In this document: in pieces, positions 19,944-29,827 of the stretch | Layout of the letters: each line of letters starts with the position of its first letter | Position numbering within the stretch: the first letter of the stretch is position 1 | Origin: Dehalococcoidia bacterium | GTDB taxonomy: Bacteria > Chloroflexota > Dehalococcoidia > UBA2979 | Length of the DNA: 64,000 bases | Direction: 5' to 3' | Assembly (NCBI GenBank): GCA_029941115.1 | Contig: JAPYRK010000010.1 | Span: 1-64,000 of the forward strand | The notes under the pieces: generated by a model | What the model saw: the letters and a program-made list of their open reading frames with translations, nothing else | What the model was told of the DNA's origin: nothing | Databases searched by the model: none | Position numbers and translations under genes: made by a program

Positions 19944-20591
19944 TCACACAGATCGCTTCTCTCCACCTTTTCCAAATTTAGGCTCATCACCCGAAAGAAG
20001 ACGGCGAAAATTAGGTAGATGTTTGAACTCAATTACTCCAAATAATACTAGCGATAATATCCAGAACGGGGTCCCCAATTCCTTGAAATACGGGTCTCGC
20101 GAATAATTCTCTGTAAGTGACATAACGGCAACATATGCACACCCTGCTAAAACTCCCATCATAGTCATCAAGGAAACATATCGAGTCAAAACCAAGATTA
20201 ATAGGCAAACTAACAAAACTATCCCTGCTGCAGCAGGCGACAAAGCCACAAAAATACCGAAGGCAGTCGCGGCACCTTTACCTCCTCGAAATCCTGTGGT
20301 TGCCGGCCACACGTGACCAATAACTGTTGCTGTACCCCCCAAAGCTATTGCTGCTGTCGAGTCGCTTACTTGGCTTAGAATAAGTATAGGCAAGGCCCCT
20401 TTTGCCACGTCAATTATAAGTACTAATACTGCCCAACGTGCGCCTAGTGTTCTGAGTACATTTGTCGCACCGGTTGCTCCGGATCCGTACTCACGTACAT
20501 CCCGTAGGCCGGCTATTCTTCCGACAATTAGTCCTACGGGAATCATCCCAAATAAATAACCTAGAATTATTCCTATGATTATTTCCATCAC
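19944..20591 (-). CDS. plsY: Acyl-phosphate glycerol-3-phosphate acyltransferase
   Basis: GSGATGATNVLRTLG, HVWPATTGFRGGKGAATAFG. Confidence 0.95.
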   Translation of the reverse strand: MMEIIIGIILGYLFGMIPVGLIVGRIAGLRDVREYGSGATGATNVLRTLGARWAVLVLIIDVAKGALPILILSQVSDSTAAIALGGTATVIGHVWPATTGFRGGKGAATAFGIFVALSPAAAGIVLLVCLLILVLTRYVSLMTMMGVLAGCAYVAVMSLTENYSRDPYFKELGTPFWILSLVLFGVIEFKHLPNFRRLLSGDEPKFGKGGEKRSV

Positions 20592-20609
20592 GAATCCAAT
20601 CAGGTAGTC

Positions 20610-22013
20610 CTACTCGCTTTTATTCTCAAATCTATCCTCCGAACGTTTACGAAATATGAGACGTATTGCAGTTCCGGTATAGTCGAAATTTTCACGGATC
20701 TGATTTTCCAAGTATCTCTGGTATGAAAAGTGCACGAGCTCGGGATCATTAACAAAGAATACAAAAGTAGGAGGCTCTATTTCGGCCTGAGTTGCATACA
20801 TAACCTTCAACCGTTTTGTTCCCACCATAGGAGGTGGATGTGTCGTCATAGCCTGTCGGATAACTCTGTTAAGTTCACCTGTGGTAATGCGTCTGCGCCG
20901 CACATGATAGGCAGTAACCACTAGTTCTAAAAGTTCTTGAATCCCCTCACCTGTTTTTGCAGAAACAAACATCACCGGAGCCCACGGTAAAAAACGATAG
21001 CGATAATCAATAGACTTCACGAGTTCAGGTCTGCTCGATCTATCTTCGGCTAGATCCCATTTATTGACCCCAATAACTAAGCCCTTGAAATTCTCATTCA
21101 CATAGCCTGCAATATGAGTGTCTTGCGAGGTGAGTAACTCCTTGAAGTCCAAGAGTAGTATCACTACATCTGCTCGGGCCATAGCTGATTCAGCACGCTG
21201 AACTGAGTGTCGTTCAACACCTCTATCCACTCTCCCGCGTCTACGAATTCCAGCCGTATCAACTAGGAGCACTGAGTTTCCCTCAAAATTAAACCTAGTA
21301 TCGATCGCGTCTCGCGTAGTCCCCGGTATATCCGAGACGATAACTCGATTTTCGCCAAGTATCGCATTTGTCAGTGACGACTTTCCAACATTAGGACGAC
21401 CCACGATCGATGCTCGAATAAGCTCAGACTTGACTTGAAAGTCGTCACTCTCATTCGTAACGTGGCTAAAGAGATTAACTTCATTAACTATCGTGTCCAG
21501 TAATGTACCTATTCCTCTTCCATGAAGTGCAGATATTCCAACCGGAGCGCCAAGACCCAGCGAATAAAATTCTGCAGCTAATAGTTGTTGATCTGAGGCC
21601 TCGGCCTTATTCATGACAAGAATTATAGATTTGTCTCTTGCCCGAAGGCGTTCGGCAATGATAGCGTCGGCAGGATTTAATCCAGATCTCCCATCAACTA
21701 CGAAGAGTATTAACGCAGCTTCGGCTAAAACCATATCAACTCCACCGTGTATTAGTTCAGCAAAAGGATCGTCACTGTATCCTTCCACCAAACCACCGGT
21801 ATCAACCAAACGTAAGACCTGTCCTCGCCATTCAAACGCCCGATAAATACGATCTCGGGTCGTTCCTGCAAGATCCTCCACTAGCGCAGTGTTCGATCGA
21901 GTCAAACGATTAAATAAAGCGGACTTGCCCACATTAGGCCGGCCAACAATAGCCACTACTGAGTGATCTAAATTACTCGACTGATCAAGTTCAGTTTGTT
22001 TCTTCTCGTTCAT
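20610..22013 (-). CDS. der: Ribosome biogenesis GTPase Der
   Basis: Two tandem G domains (GRPNVGKSALFNRL; GRPNVGKSSLTNAIL) plus KH-like C-terminus. Confidence 0.96.
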   Translation of the reverse strand: MNEKKQTELDQSSNLDHSVVAIVGRPNVGKSALFNRLTRSNTALVEDLAGTTRDRIYRAFEWRGQVLRLVDTGGLVEGYSDDPFAELIHGGVDMVLAEAALILFVVDGRSGLNPADAIIAERLRARDKSIILVMNKAEASDQQLLAAEFYSLGLGAPVGISALHGRGIGTLLDTIVNEVNLFSHVTNESDDFQVKSELIRASIVGRPNVGKSSLTNAILGENRVIVSDIPGTTRDAIDTRFNFEGNSVLLVDTAGIRRRGRVDRGVERHSVQRAESAMARADVVILLLDFKELLTSQDTHIAGYVNENFKGLVIGVNKWDLAEDRSSRPELVKSIDYRYRFLPWAPVMFVSAKTGEGIQELLELVVTAYHVRRRRITTGELNRVIRQAMTTHPPPMVGTKRLKVMYATQAEIEPPTFVFFVNDPELVHFSYQRYLENQIRENFDYTGTAIRLIFRKRSEDRFENKSE

Positions 22014-23305
22014 TCAGCCACCACTAGTTCAATCACGACAGTACTATTCTTTTCCGCGGTCAACCCGTCCGGCAGTGTAACGACAACCGAGACGGTGTGG
22101 CTCCCTGCAGTCAGTTCAAACAAATCCACAGTGGCAGTGACAGCCTGAAGCGATAGATCTGAGACCAGTTCGATTGGTCCAATTACATCAACTAGAACGC
22201 GAGGCGGCTCGGATACGTTCAGCTTTTCTCCTAAATTCTCCAAAGTCACTTCTAAATCAAGCGTGGCAGTCACTATTATTGGGGTAATATCGATTGCCAC
22301 TGTAACAAAGCTTTTCACGTTTGGATCTCCTCCTAAAATAGTCACTCCAGATGGCAAAATAAGCGCGACGCGTTTGCTCCAATTCTCAAACTCACCCTCT
22401 AAATCAATATCTTCGGTATATAGCTTATTCACTTCGTTAATGAATCGTTGAGGTCCTGAAATTTCAACGACAGTGGGGTACGTCCGAACGTCTGTAACCC
22501 TGTAGCCGCTCTTGGGAATTCCCGAAACTGAAATACTCACAGGAACCTGTCGAATACTAAGATTTCTGGTAATTTCTACATTCACCTCAGTCGACGGAGG
22601 TGATATCGAAATACCTCCGATTTCAGAGCCATTCATATCAAATGCATGAAAAGATAAAAAGCGTGAGGAGGTTGCCTGCATATCGCTGACATCTAACCGA
22701 ACTGCCACGGAATCAATCAGGTCAATGCGCGATTTTGGACCTGATACGCTAACTTGGGAAGATGAAAATTCTATAGCACCAAGCTCGAATCCGCTTGCCA
22801 GTGATCCAGTCAGTCGGCTTCCTGGAACAACTGTTTTCGTTATCCTCGGTTCCAGGATGATCACAATTTGCGGTGGGTCCACTTCAACCAATCGAACCGA
22901 AGTCTTATTACCAAAATTGATATGAGGGGTGATATCTATGAGGTGTTCCCCTTCGCCATAATTACTAAGATCAAGACTCGCCTGAAAATCAGCAGCCGTT
23001 AATGATTCCCATCTGTCCGACGTAGCAGCTGCGTAAATCTTCACACCAGAAGGAACATTAACAACTGCTAAATCCGAGGCAACATTAACTGGACTGACGG
23101 ATACGAGTCCGGGAACACCGTCGACGCGTCTCGAGTTTTCTGAATCGGTAACAAATATCCACAAGGAAAGACTCAGAAGAAAAGAAATAATCAATAAGCT
23201 CGGTGAAGATTTCGCTGCGCTGAAGATCCTATTCCACAGCCCCTTTACAAGCTCCAATGCCTCTTCACGACTTATTTCCTCGTCAAGATCGAATCTATCG
23301 CGCAT
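22010..23305 (-). CDS. YbbR-domain (CdaR-like) protein
   Basis: N-terminal TM segment, YbbR-like repeats (VPVSISVSGIPKSGYRVTDVRTYPTVVEISGP), follows cdaA. Confidence 0.85.
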   Translation of the reverse strand: MRDRFDLDEEISREEALELVKGLWNRIFSAAKSSPSLLIISFLLSLSLWIFVTDSENSRRVDGVPGLVSVSPVNVASDLAVVNVPSGVKIYAAATSDRWESLTAADFQASLDLSNYGEGEHLIDITPHINFGNKTSVRLVEVDPPQIVIILEPRITKTVVPGSRLTGSLASGFELGAIEFSSSQVSVSGPKSRIDLIDSVAVRLDVSDMQATSSRFLSFHAFDMNGSEIGGISISPPSTEVNVEITRNLSIRQVPVSISVSGIPKSGYRVTDVRTYPTVVEISGPQRFINEVNKLYTEDIDLEGEFENWSKRVALILPSGVTILGGDPNVKSFVTVAIDITPIIVTATLDLEVTLENLGEKLNVSEPPRVLVDVIGPIELVSDLSLQAVTATVDLFELTAGSHTVSVVVTLPDGLTAEKNSTVVIELVVAE

Positions 23306-24144
23306 CAGAGAGCCTCACTCAGATCTGAGTTGATAGACCGCGGCTCTGGAGGGTCGGCCTCTTGTAAATCTATTTCAAATAATGTTTCTAACTGAAGTCG
23401 AAGTTGTCGCTCATTCACCGGACTCACTAATCGACCATTCGCTGCTAAGGAAATTTCTCCACGCTCCTCTGATGTGATCAACACGACCGCATCAGTCGTC
23501 TCAGTAAGGCCAAGTCCTGCTCGATGTCGCGTACCAAATCGACTAGCCATCACTCTGCTAGATAAAGGCAGGGTGCAACCTGCCGCAAGAATTCGACCAC
23601 GTTGGATGACCACCGCTCCATCATGCATGGGCGTGCCCGGAAAAAAGAGTGTTTCTAGTAATTCGCCGCCGACCCGCGCATTCACACTTATCCCTACTTC
23701 AATTACATCCGCCAAGCCCGTGTCCCTTTCGAGTACGACTAAAGCTCCCACATTATCTCGGGCGAGCTTTAGAACTGAACCAATAATTAGCTCCAACACA
23801 TGTGGCTCAATTCTCCTGTTACTAGCTAGTCCCCAGACACCTGTTCGGCCCAGTTTTTCCAAAGCCCTACGAATATCACTCTGGAAAATAATCACAACGG
23901 CCAGTACCAGCCCCGTCAAGGCGTTCCGCAACAACCAATTTAAAACTACTAAATCAAAAATCCGTGCGAGTAGAAATGCGACCACTAAAAGAACCGCAGC
24001 TCCTCGAAGCACCGACATCGCAGCGGTACCTCGAAGCAACAGCAGTAGCCAGTAAAGCGCACCCCCAACAATCACGATATCAACCACCGATGAGACATCA
24101 AAGTTCGCCACTAAGTCAACAAGTTCACCTGAAAAATCGAACAC
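23305..24144 (-). CDS. cdaA: Diadenylate cyclase (CdaA-type)
   Basis: N-terminal TM helices; DAC motifs DGAVVIQRGRILAAGCTLPLS and GTRHRAGLG. Confidence 0.94.
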   Translation of the reverse strand: MFDFSGELVDLVANFDVSSVVDIVIVGGALYWLLLLLRGTAAMSVLRGAAVLLVVAFLLARIFDLVVLNWLLRNALTGLVLAVVIIFQSDIRRALEKLGRTGVWGLASNRRIEPHVLELIIGSVLKLARDNVGALVVLERDTGLADVIEVGISVNARVGGELLETLFFPGTPMHDGAVVIQRGRILAAGCTLPLSSRVMASRFGTRHRAGLGLTETTDAVVLITSEERGEISLAANGRLVSPVNERQLRLQLETLFEIDLQEADPPEPRSINSDLSEAL

Positions 24145-24228
24145 CCGTAATACTCCTAGTTACCATCACCACTCAGTAATCCTAAGCCAAAGGCATCAGT
24201 GACGGAGCCTGCGGACAAAGAGAACTAA

Positions 24229-25140
24229 TCAGTTCACGTTAAACATGTACTTTAAAGCTGCTTGAGTCGTAAACAATCTATTCTCGGCCTGATCAAAAAT
24301 AATCGAGTTTCGCCCCTCGAAAACATCACGGGTTATCTCCTCACCATGATGTGCCGGCAAGTCATGCATCACTAGGGCATCGGGTGGGGCCGCTGACATA
24401 AGTTCCGAATTGACTTGATAACTAGCGAAAGCCTCCGCTCTTACTGCTATTTCGTCCTCCTGACCCATTGATGCCCATACATCTGTATAAACTGCAGCAA
24501 CATCAGTTACAGCCTCATAGGGATCAGTTAGTTGAAAAACTGTCCCGTCTCCAGCCAGTGAATTAGCTAATTCAACAACCGACGGGTCAAGTTGATACCC
24601 AACTGGCGACGCAATCTTAATGTGCATTCCGCTCATAACCGAGGCATACGCAAGTGAGCGAGCGACGTTGTAGCCGTCGCCCACGAAAGCAATACTAATG
24701 CCCCGCAAAGATCCGAATTTTTCTTTCAACGTGAGGAGATCGGCTAGCGCCTGACACGGATGCTCTAAGTCGGACAAGGCGTTAAGAATCGGAATGTCAC
24801 TAACTTCACAAGCTGACAAAATAGTCTGGTGAGAAAAGACACGTAGAGCTATTCCATCAGCCATTCTTGATACCACTCTTGCCACATCTTCAATAGGCTC
24901 TCGCTCACCAATCTGAACCTCATGCGCACCAAATGCCACAACATGTCCTCCCAGAAGCTGAGCTCCAATCTCTAACGAGGCCTTGGTTCTAAGCGACGGT
25001 TTTTCAAAAATAGTTGTCAATACTTTTCCGGACAAAGATTGGTCGGGGCCGTTTCGTTTTAATAATTCTGCAGAATTGAGCAAATCCGATATGGAATCCG
25101 GACTCAAATCAGCAATAGCAACTAAATTACGACCACTCAC
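24229..25140 (-). CDS. argF: Ornithine carbamoyltransferase
   Basis: FEKPSLRTKASLEIGAQLLGG, DLEHPCQALADLLTL, MHDLPAHHGEEIT. Confidence 0.93.
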   Translation of the reverse strand: MSGRNLVAIADLSPDSISDLLNSAELLKRNGPDQSLSGKVLTTIFEKPSLRTKASLEIGAQLLGGHVVAFGAHEVQIGEREPIEDVARVVSRMADGIALRVFSHQTILSACEVSDIPILNALSDLEHPCQALADLLTLKEKFGSLRGISIAFVGDGYNVARSLAYASVMSGMHIKIASPVGYQLDPSVVELANSLAGDGTVFQLTDPYEAVTDVAAVYTDVWASMGQEDEIAVRAEAFASYQVNSELMSAAPPDALVMHDLPAHHGEEITRDVFEGRNSIIFDQAENRLFTTQAALKYMFNVN

Positions 25141-25244
25141 GATGATACCTTCCCACTTAATGTTTCAGGGGACTAAATTATAAACCTAGAGGCCAATTCA
25201 GTCCCAATTCAAAATCTTCTTCCAAAGTTACAGTTTGTCCAGTC

Positions 25245-25622
25245 TCAAGAATCATCAGACGGCATGACAATCAGAGCTAAATATGCCTCTTCTTTATGGT
25301 TATTCACGATTGCCCAAGCTCCTCTTATCTTTGTTTCTATTTTAAGTAGATCTCCAGGATTCAGGGTTACTGCTGAGCCCTGGCTTCCACTGACAGTGAC
25401 TTTCCCTAGGAGATTTATCGCAACACCGGGAGCGGCTCTGTGAAGCGGTAGTTCTATTTCTTGCTCGATTCGTAGCATCATTAACCGTGATGCGCTTCCC
25501 AAAATAGTGCCACCCAAACCTTTAAATGCACCTGGTCCAATTTCAAAAGGGAGATCTTTTATTGAGTAAGAATCAATCCAAGTCTCACCTTCTTCATTCT
25601 CCATTAATATATAAGCTGACAT
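25245..25622 (-). CDS. Cupin-like hypothetical protein
   Basis: ORF with weak cupin pattern (LPLHRAAPGVAINLLGKVTVSG...LNPGDLLKIE). Confidence 0.55.
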   Translation of the reverse strand: MSAYILMENEEGETWIDSYSIKDLPFEIGPGAFKGLGGTILGSASRLMMLRIEQEIELPLHRAAPGVAINLLGKVTVSGSQGSAVTLNPGDLLKIETKIRGAWAIVNNHKEEAYLALIVMPSDDS

Positions 25623-25719
25623 GTACGCACCTCTTTTGGTAGTCTCAAAGATCTTAAACTCATAAACGTATAAGAATAGTGTCTTCGCGAACGATGCTAT
25701 CTAGAAAGTGCAGATTCAG

Positions 25720-26442
25720 ATGGGAATTCACCGGAGTAACAGTCGAACTACTAACGAACTAAGAAACATAATCATTGAGACCGATGTTAGTAAGCATGCC
25801 GAAGGATCAGTCCTTGTGAGCTTTGGTGATACAAAGGTACTCTGCACGGCTACCGTAGAGCGCGGAGTTCCACGGTGGAAACGCGGAGATAATTCTGGTT
25901 GGCTTACCGCAGAGTATGCCATGCTACCAAGAGCTACAAACACCAGATCCAAAAGAGGCCAAAATGGCAGAGCAACTGAAATTCAACGACTGATCGCGCG
26001 AGCTCTACGATCATCTATCGATCTGGCGAAACTCGGTGAAGAAACGATCACCCTGGATTGCGACGTAATTCAAGCAGATGGAGGAACCAGAACAGCCTCA
26101 ATTACAGGAGCATGGACAGCTTTAGCAATGGCGATTGAGAGACTACAAAGTACTGCTAAGCTCTCCACCTCGCCAATCACGTCACAAGTGGCCGCAATCT
26201 CCTGTGGCATGGTATCTGGGGAATTTTTGCTCGACCTCGACTACCTTGAAGACTCGGCAGCTGATGTCGACTTTAATGTTGTGATGCTCTCCACTGACCA
26301 ACTAGTAGAAGTACAAGGAACTGCCGAAGGTAAGGCTTTCAGTCGGCCGGATCTAGATCGCATGGTGAGCCTAGCGACTACTGGTATCGAACAATTATTT
26401 GTGGCCCAGCGACAAGCTCTTGATGAATGGCGAAGTAAGTGA
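25720..26442 (+). CDS. rph: Ribonuclease PH
   Basis: GSVLVSFGDTKVLCTATVERGVP, GWLTAEYAMLPRAT, DCDVIQADGGTRTASITGA; first ATG at 25720, ORF track uses GTG 25708. Confidence 0.95.
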   Translation: MGIHRSNSRTTNELRNIIIETDVSKHAEGSVLVSFGDTKVLCTATVERGVPRWKRGDNSGWLTAEYAMLPRATNTRSKRGQNGRATEIQRLIARALRSSIDLAKLGEETITLDCDVIQADGGTRTASITGAWTALAMAIERLQSTAKLSTSPITSQVAAISCGMVSGEFLLDLDYLEDSAADVDFNVVMLSTDQLVEVQGTAEGKAFSRPDLDRMVSLATTGIEQLFVAQRQALDEWRSK

Positions 26443-26449
26443 CTATTCT

Positions 26450-26785
26450 ATGAATGACGATCTGGGACTCTATGCCGTACTGACAAAGCTCGAGAGATCC
26501 ATTCAGGAGTACCCCACACTATTGGGAGCGATTGCCGCAACAGCTAAGGCGCATTGGGTGATAACAGACAGCACATGCCTGGTGCTGTCTGAACTAACAG
26601 CAAAAGAAATCCGAGACAGCATTTCCGCCGCCGTTGAGGAAAGTGCACTGATTTTTGTATTGCCTGCTGATATGATCGACGCACACTGGACTCCGATGGG
26701 AAGCAATCGGTATGGTCGAGAGTTCGTGAAACAGGCTTTTATCGCCTCAGAGAAGGTGCGAAACAGTAATCGGCGGCGGTTTTAG
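26450..26785 (+). CDS. Hypothetical protein
   Basis: ORF downstream of rph, convergent with HIT gene; no recognised family. Confidence 0.45.
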   Translation: MNDDLGLYAVLTKLERSIQEYPTLLGAIAATAKAHWVITDSTCLVLSELTAKEIRDSISAAVEESALIFVLPADMIDAHWTPMGSNRYGREFVKQAFIASEKVRNSNRRRF

Positions 26786-27105
26786 GCATACTCTCCGAGA
26801 AAGTGCCCTCCGAGTATATGCACGTGCGCGTGATTTTGACTTTGCATTCCATCATACCCAAAATTTGAAATTAAGCGGAACCCGTTTGGGCACTGCTCTT
26901 CAGCAACTAGCGTGGCTGCACGACCGACCGCATCCATGTCAGACCAAAGTTCACTTTGGGTCAAATGTTCCTTCGGAGCGGCTAATAACATCACTGGTGC
27001 CCACCTAAGCCTGTTACGAAACACAATAGCATTTTCATCCTCATAAAAAATCTCAGCCGGTTCACGGTGAGCAATTATTTCGCAAAAAACACAAAACCCC
27101 GCCAT
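26782..27105 (-). CDS. HIT-family protein
   Basis: FCEIIAHREPAEIFYEDENAIVFRNR...NHAHVHILGG. Confidence 0.88.
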   Translation of the reverse strand: MAGFCVFCEIIAHREPAEIFYEDENAIVFRNRLRWAPVMLLAAPKEHLTQSELWSDMDAVGRAATLVAEEQCPNGFRLISNFGYDGMQSQNHAHVHILGGHFLGEYA

Positions 27106-27196
27106 GATAGCCTCCGTCTGCGAACTATTTTAGATTTGCCGGTAGCTGCTACAGTTCAGTCATGAAATTATAGGGCAACGACATTTAAAAAATAGA

Positions 27197-28558
27197 GTGA
27201 AAGAAATTATTCAAGTGCCGGAAATCCAAGCCTTCTACGGTCTTCGATACAATCCACAACTCATCAGGGGCTCGGAGGTCATTTCGCCGCCCTACGACAT
27301 CGTCAAATCGGACGACCTACGCTCGTTAAGAAGCTCAGCCTCAGTAACCGAGTCCGATCGAAAATATAATGCCTCAATACTTGAGAATCCCAGCCCAACA
27401 GCTATTGGTTACGCTAGCGTATTAACAAATATCAAAGCATGGACAGAAGCAGATGTACTAATAAAGGAGTCATATCCGTGTCTCTATCTATATGAACAAA
27501 TCTTCAAACTACCTGACAATGACGCTGCTAATAAAAAAAACTCTACCTACCGGCGCAGAGTCCTACTTGCGGCGACGCGTCTTTCAAAGCCAGAAGATGG
27601 TGTAATACGGCATCATGAAAGCACAATGGCCGGACCTCGACAAGATAGACTGAAGCTCTACACTGCTGCGAGACATGCAATAAGTCCAATACTCGCGTCG
27701 GTCGAAGATTCTAACTCGGAATTTCTTAGCCTGTTAAATGAGGATTACGGACCAGAAATATTTGGTGGAACCGATTTATCAGGAGTTGAACATAAACTCT
27801 GGAAGATATCTGAAAACACTCAGGTCGCCAAGTTTCGGAAAGTTGTTCACGATCTCCCTGCGACAATTGCAGATGGGCACCATCGAACCATGACGGCACT
27901 AGCTTATTTAGACGAAGCTGGCTCGACCAAAAAACTAACACGCCACGCTGCTGAGCGTTTTGCTCTAATGGGACTGGCATCTGATCAGGACAAAAGTCTA
28001 TTGATTTTACCAACACATAGGATTCTCCTTAAGGATTCGGCGCCCGAAGATATCCTCGACAGGCTTTCGGGGCTGTACCAAATCAATGAATTGAACTCAC
28101 TCGACTCTGCATGGGAAACCGTTAGAAGAAATGCGACCGGGCCGGTAAGTTTCGTTGCACTAGGCCTAACAGAACAAGGTGAAAACTATTCAATTCACTT
28201 ACTAACCGCCAAAGACGCAAACCAAATCCGTTCAGCAATGCCCAGCCAATTAGGAGCTGCTGCTAGGGATGTGGATATTCTTATCCTTACATCCACTATT
28301 CTTCGACCTCTATTCAACATCGATAGTGCTTCTCTGGCGGCTGGCACCCAAGTTGGTTTCGAGGAAAGTATTCATATGGTGGAAAATGCTATAAAAAGCG
28401 GGGATGCAAAAGTTGCATTTTTGGCTAATCCAGCGACAATAGAGCAAGTACAAGCCGTTGCAGCCGCCGGGGAGGTGCTACCCCAAAAAACTACCTACTA
28501 CTACCCAAAACTCGGAACAGGTATGGTGTTTTACCCGCTTACGGGGCGTGTGAACTAG
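27197..28558 (+). CDS. DUF1015 family protein
   Basis: LRYNPQLIRGSEVISPPYDIV; YLYEQIF; IADGHHRTMTALAY. Confidence 0.88.
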   Translation: MKEIIQVPEIQAFYGLRYNPQLIRGSEVISPPYDIVKSDDLRSLRSSASVTESDRKYNASILENPSPTAIGYASVLTNIKAWTEADVLIKESYPCLYLYEQIFKLPDNDAANKKNSTYRRRVLLAATRLSKPEDGVIRHHESTMAGPRQDRLKLYTAARHAISPILASVEDSNSEFLSLLNEDYGPEIFGGTDLSGVEHKLWKISENTQVAKFRKVVHDLPATIADGHHRTMTALAYLDEAGSTKKLTRHAAERFALMGLASDQDKSLLILPTHRILLKDSAPEDILDRLSGLYQINELNSLDSAWETVRRNATGPVSFVALGLTEQGENYSIHLLTAKDANQIRSAMPSQLGAAARDVDILILTSTILRPLFNIDSASLAAGTQVGFEESIHMVENAIKSGDAKVAFLANPATIEQVQAVAAAGEVLPQKTTYYYPKLGTGMVFYPLTGRVN

Positions 28559-28709
28559 TTACACTTCAAAGCACTCGTATATCGTGCTCACTGTGATCGT
28601 TCGAACATATTTATGGCAACTATTATTGAAACAAGCGTTGACTCTAAGTCAGAGTCGCATGACTATGATTTAGAATGAACAAAATCATCTGTTTAACAAG
28701 GAGTACGCC

Positions 28710-29798
28710 GTGAACCTGAGACTACCTGGGCCTATCCCAGTGCCAGAACCAGTGGCTCAAGCAGGGGCCGCCCCGATGATCAACCATCGTGGCCCTGAAT
28801 TCGCTTCATTAATTCAAGGAACAACCGAGAAAATTAAACAAGTCTACCTAACTAAGAATGATGTACTCACTCTCACTGCGTCGGGTACCGGAGCCATGGA
28901 GGCTGCGGTAGTGAACTTCATGCTTCCTGGCTCTCACGCGCTGATCATCACCATCGGGGTGTTCGGAAATCGATTTAAAGAACTGGTCAACGCATACGGT
29001 GGTGTCGCAACTGTATTAGAATTCAGCTTTGGTTCAGCGGCCGATCTCACACAAATTAAGGGCGCATTAGAAGCAAATTCTGAAATCAAAACTGTGTTTG
29101 TAACTCACAACGAAACTTCAACAGGAGTTACTAATCCGATCATCCCTGATTTAGTTAAGATTGTGCACAAGCACGACGCGTTATTGATAGTAGACGCAAT
29201 ATCGTCGCTGTCATCCGTAGAATTTCGCACGGATGAATGGGAAGCTGATGTGGTCTGTTCAGGATCACAAAAGGGATGGATGACTGCACCAGGCTTATCA
29301 TTTATCTCAGTCAGTGAGACCGCGTGGCAGCGATCCAAAGAAAACCCACAGCCACGATTCTATTTTGATCTCTTACGGCATAAAAAAGCTTTGGCCGATG
29401 GCCAAACACCATGGACTCCAGCAATTTCGGTCTGGTTCTCATTGGATAAAGCGCTTGACATGATGATAGAAGAGGGCCTTGAGGCGATTTGGGCGCGACA
29501 CGCACGAGCAGGCCAGAGAGTTAGGGATGGAGTGAGAGCTATGGGATTAAAACTGTTTTCCCAAGAAGGTGTTGAATCAAATACGGTTACTTCGATTACG
29601 GTTCCTTCAGAATTAGATGGGCTTGAAATATTAAGAATCGCTCGCGAGCGGTACTCCACGGTGTTCGCGGGAGGCCAAGCCTCTCTTAAGGGACAAATTA
29701 TTCGTTTCGGACATCTTGGTTATATGCCTGACTCTGATCTAGACTCTGCACTTGATGCGTTGCGAAATACACTAGCCGATCTCGATTTCAAAGCTTAG
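28710..29798 (+). CDS. Class V aminotransferase (alanine-glyoxylate / serine-pyruvate type)
   Basis: LPGPIPVPEPV, INHRGPEFASL, DAISSLSSVEF, SGSQKGWMTAPGLSF PLP-lysine region. Confidence 0.92.
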   Translation: MNLRLPGPIPVPEPVAQAGAAPMINHRGPEFASLIQGTTEKIKQVYLTKNDVLTLTASGTGAMEAAVVNFMLPGSHALIITIGVFGNRFKELVNAYGGVATVLEFSFGSAADLTQIKGALEANSEIKTVFVTHNETSTGVTNPIIPDLVKIVHKHDALLIVDAISSLSSVEFRTDEWEADVVCSGSQKGWMTAPGLSFISVSETAWQRSKENPQPRFYFDLLRHKKALADGQTPWTPAISVWFSLDKALDMMIEEGLEAIWARHARAGQRVRDGVRAMGLKLFSQEGVESNTVTSITVPSELDGLEILRIARERYSTVFAGGQASLKGQIIRFGHLGYMPDSDLDSALDALRNTLADLDFKA

Positions 29799-29827
29799 AC
29801 CTTTCTGTTTTAACCAAGGAGTCGTAT

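Noticed and set aside
23474-24055. 193-aa plus-strand ORF
   Set aside because: Antisense to the well-supported cdaA gene; low-complexity Ser/Thr/Arg composition typical of a shadow ORF
28638-28669. Inverted repeat GACTCT-AAGTC-AGAGTC between TTGACT and TATGAT upstream of the aminotransferase
   Set aside because: Only a 6-bp arm and 20-bp promoter spacing; too weak to claim as an operator
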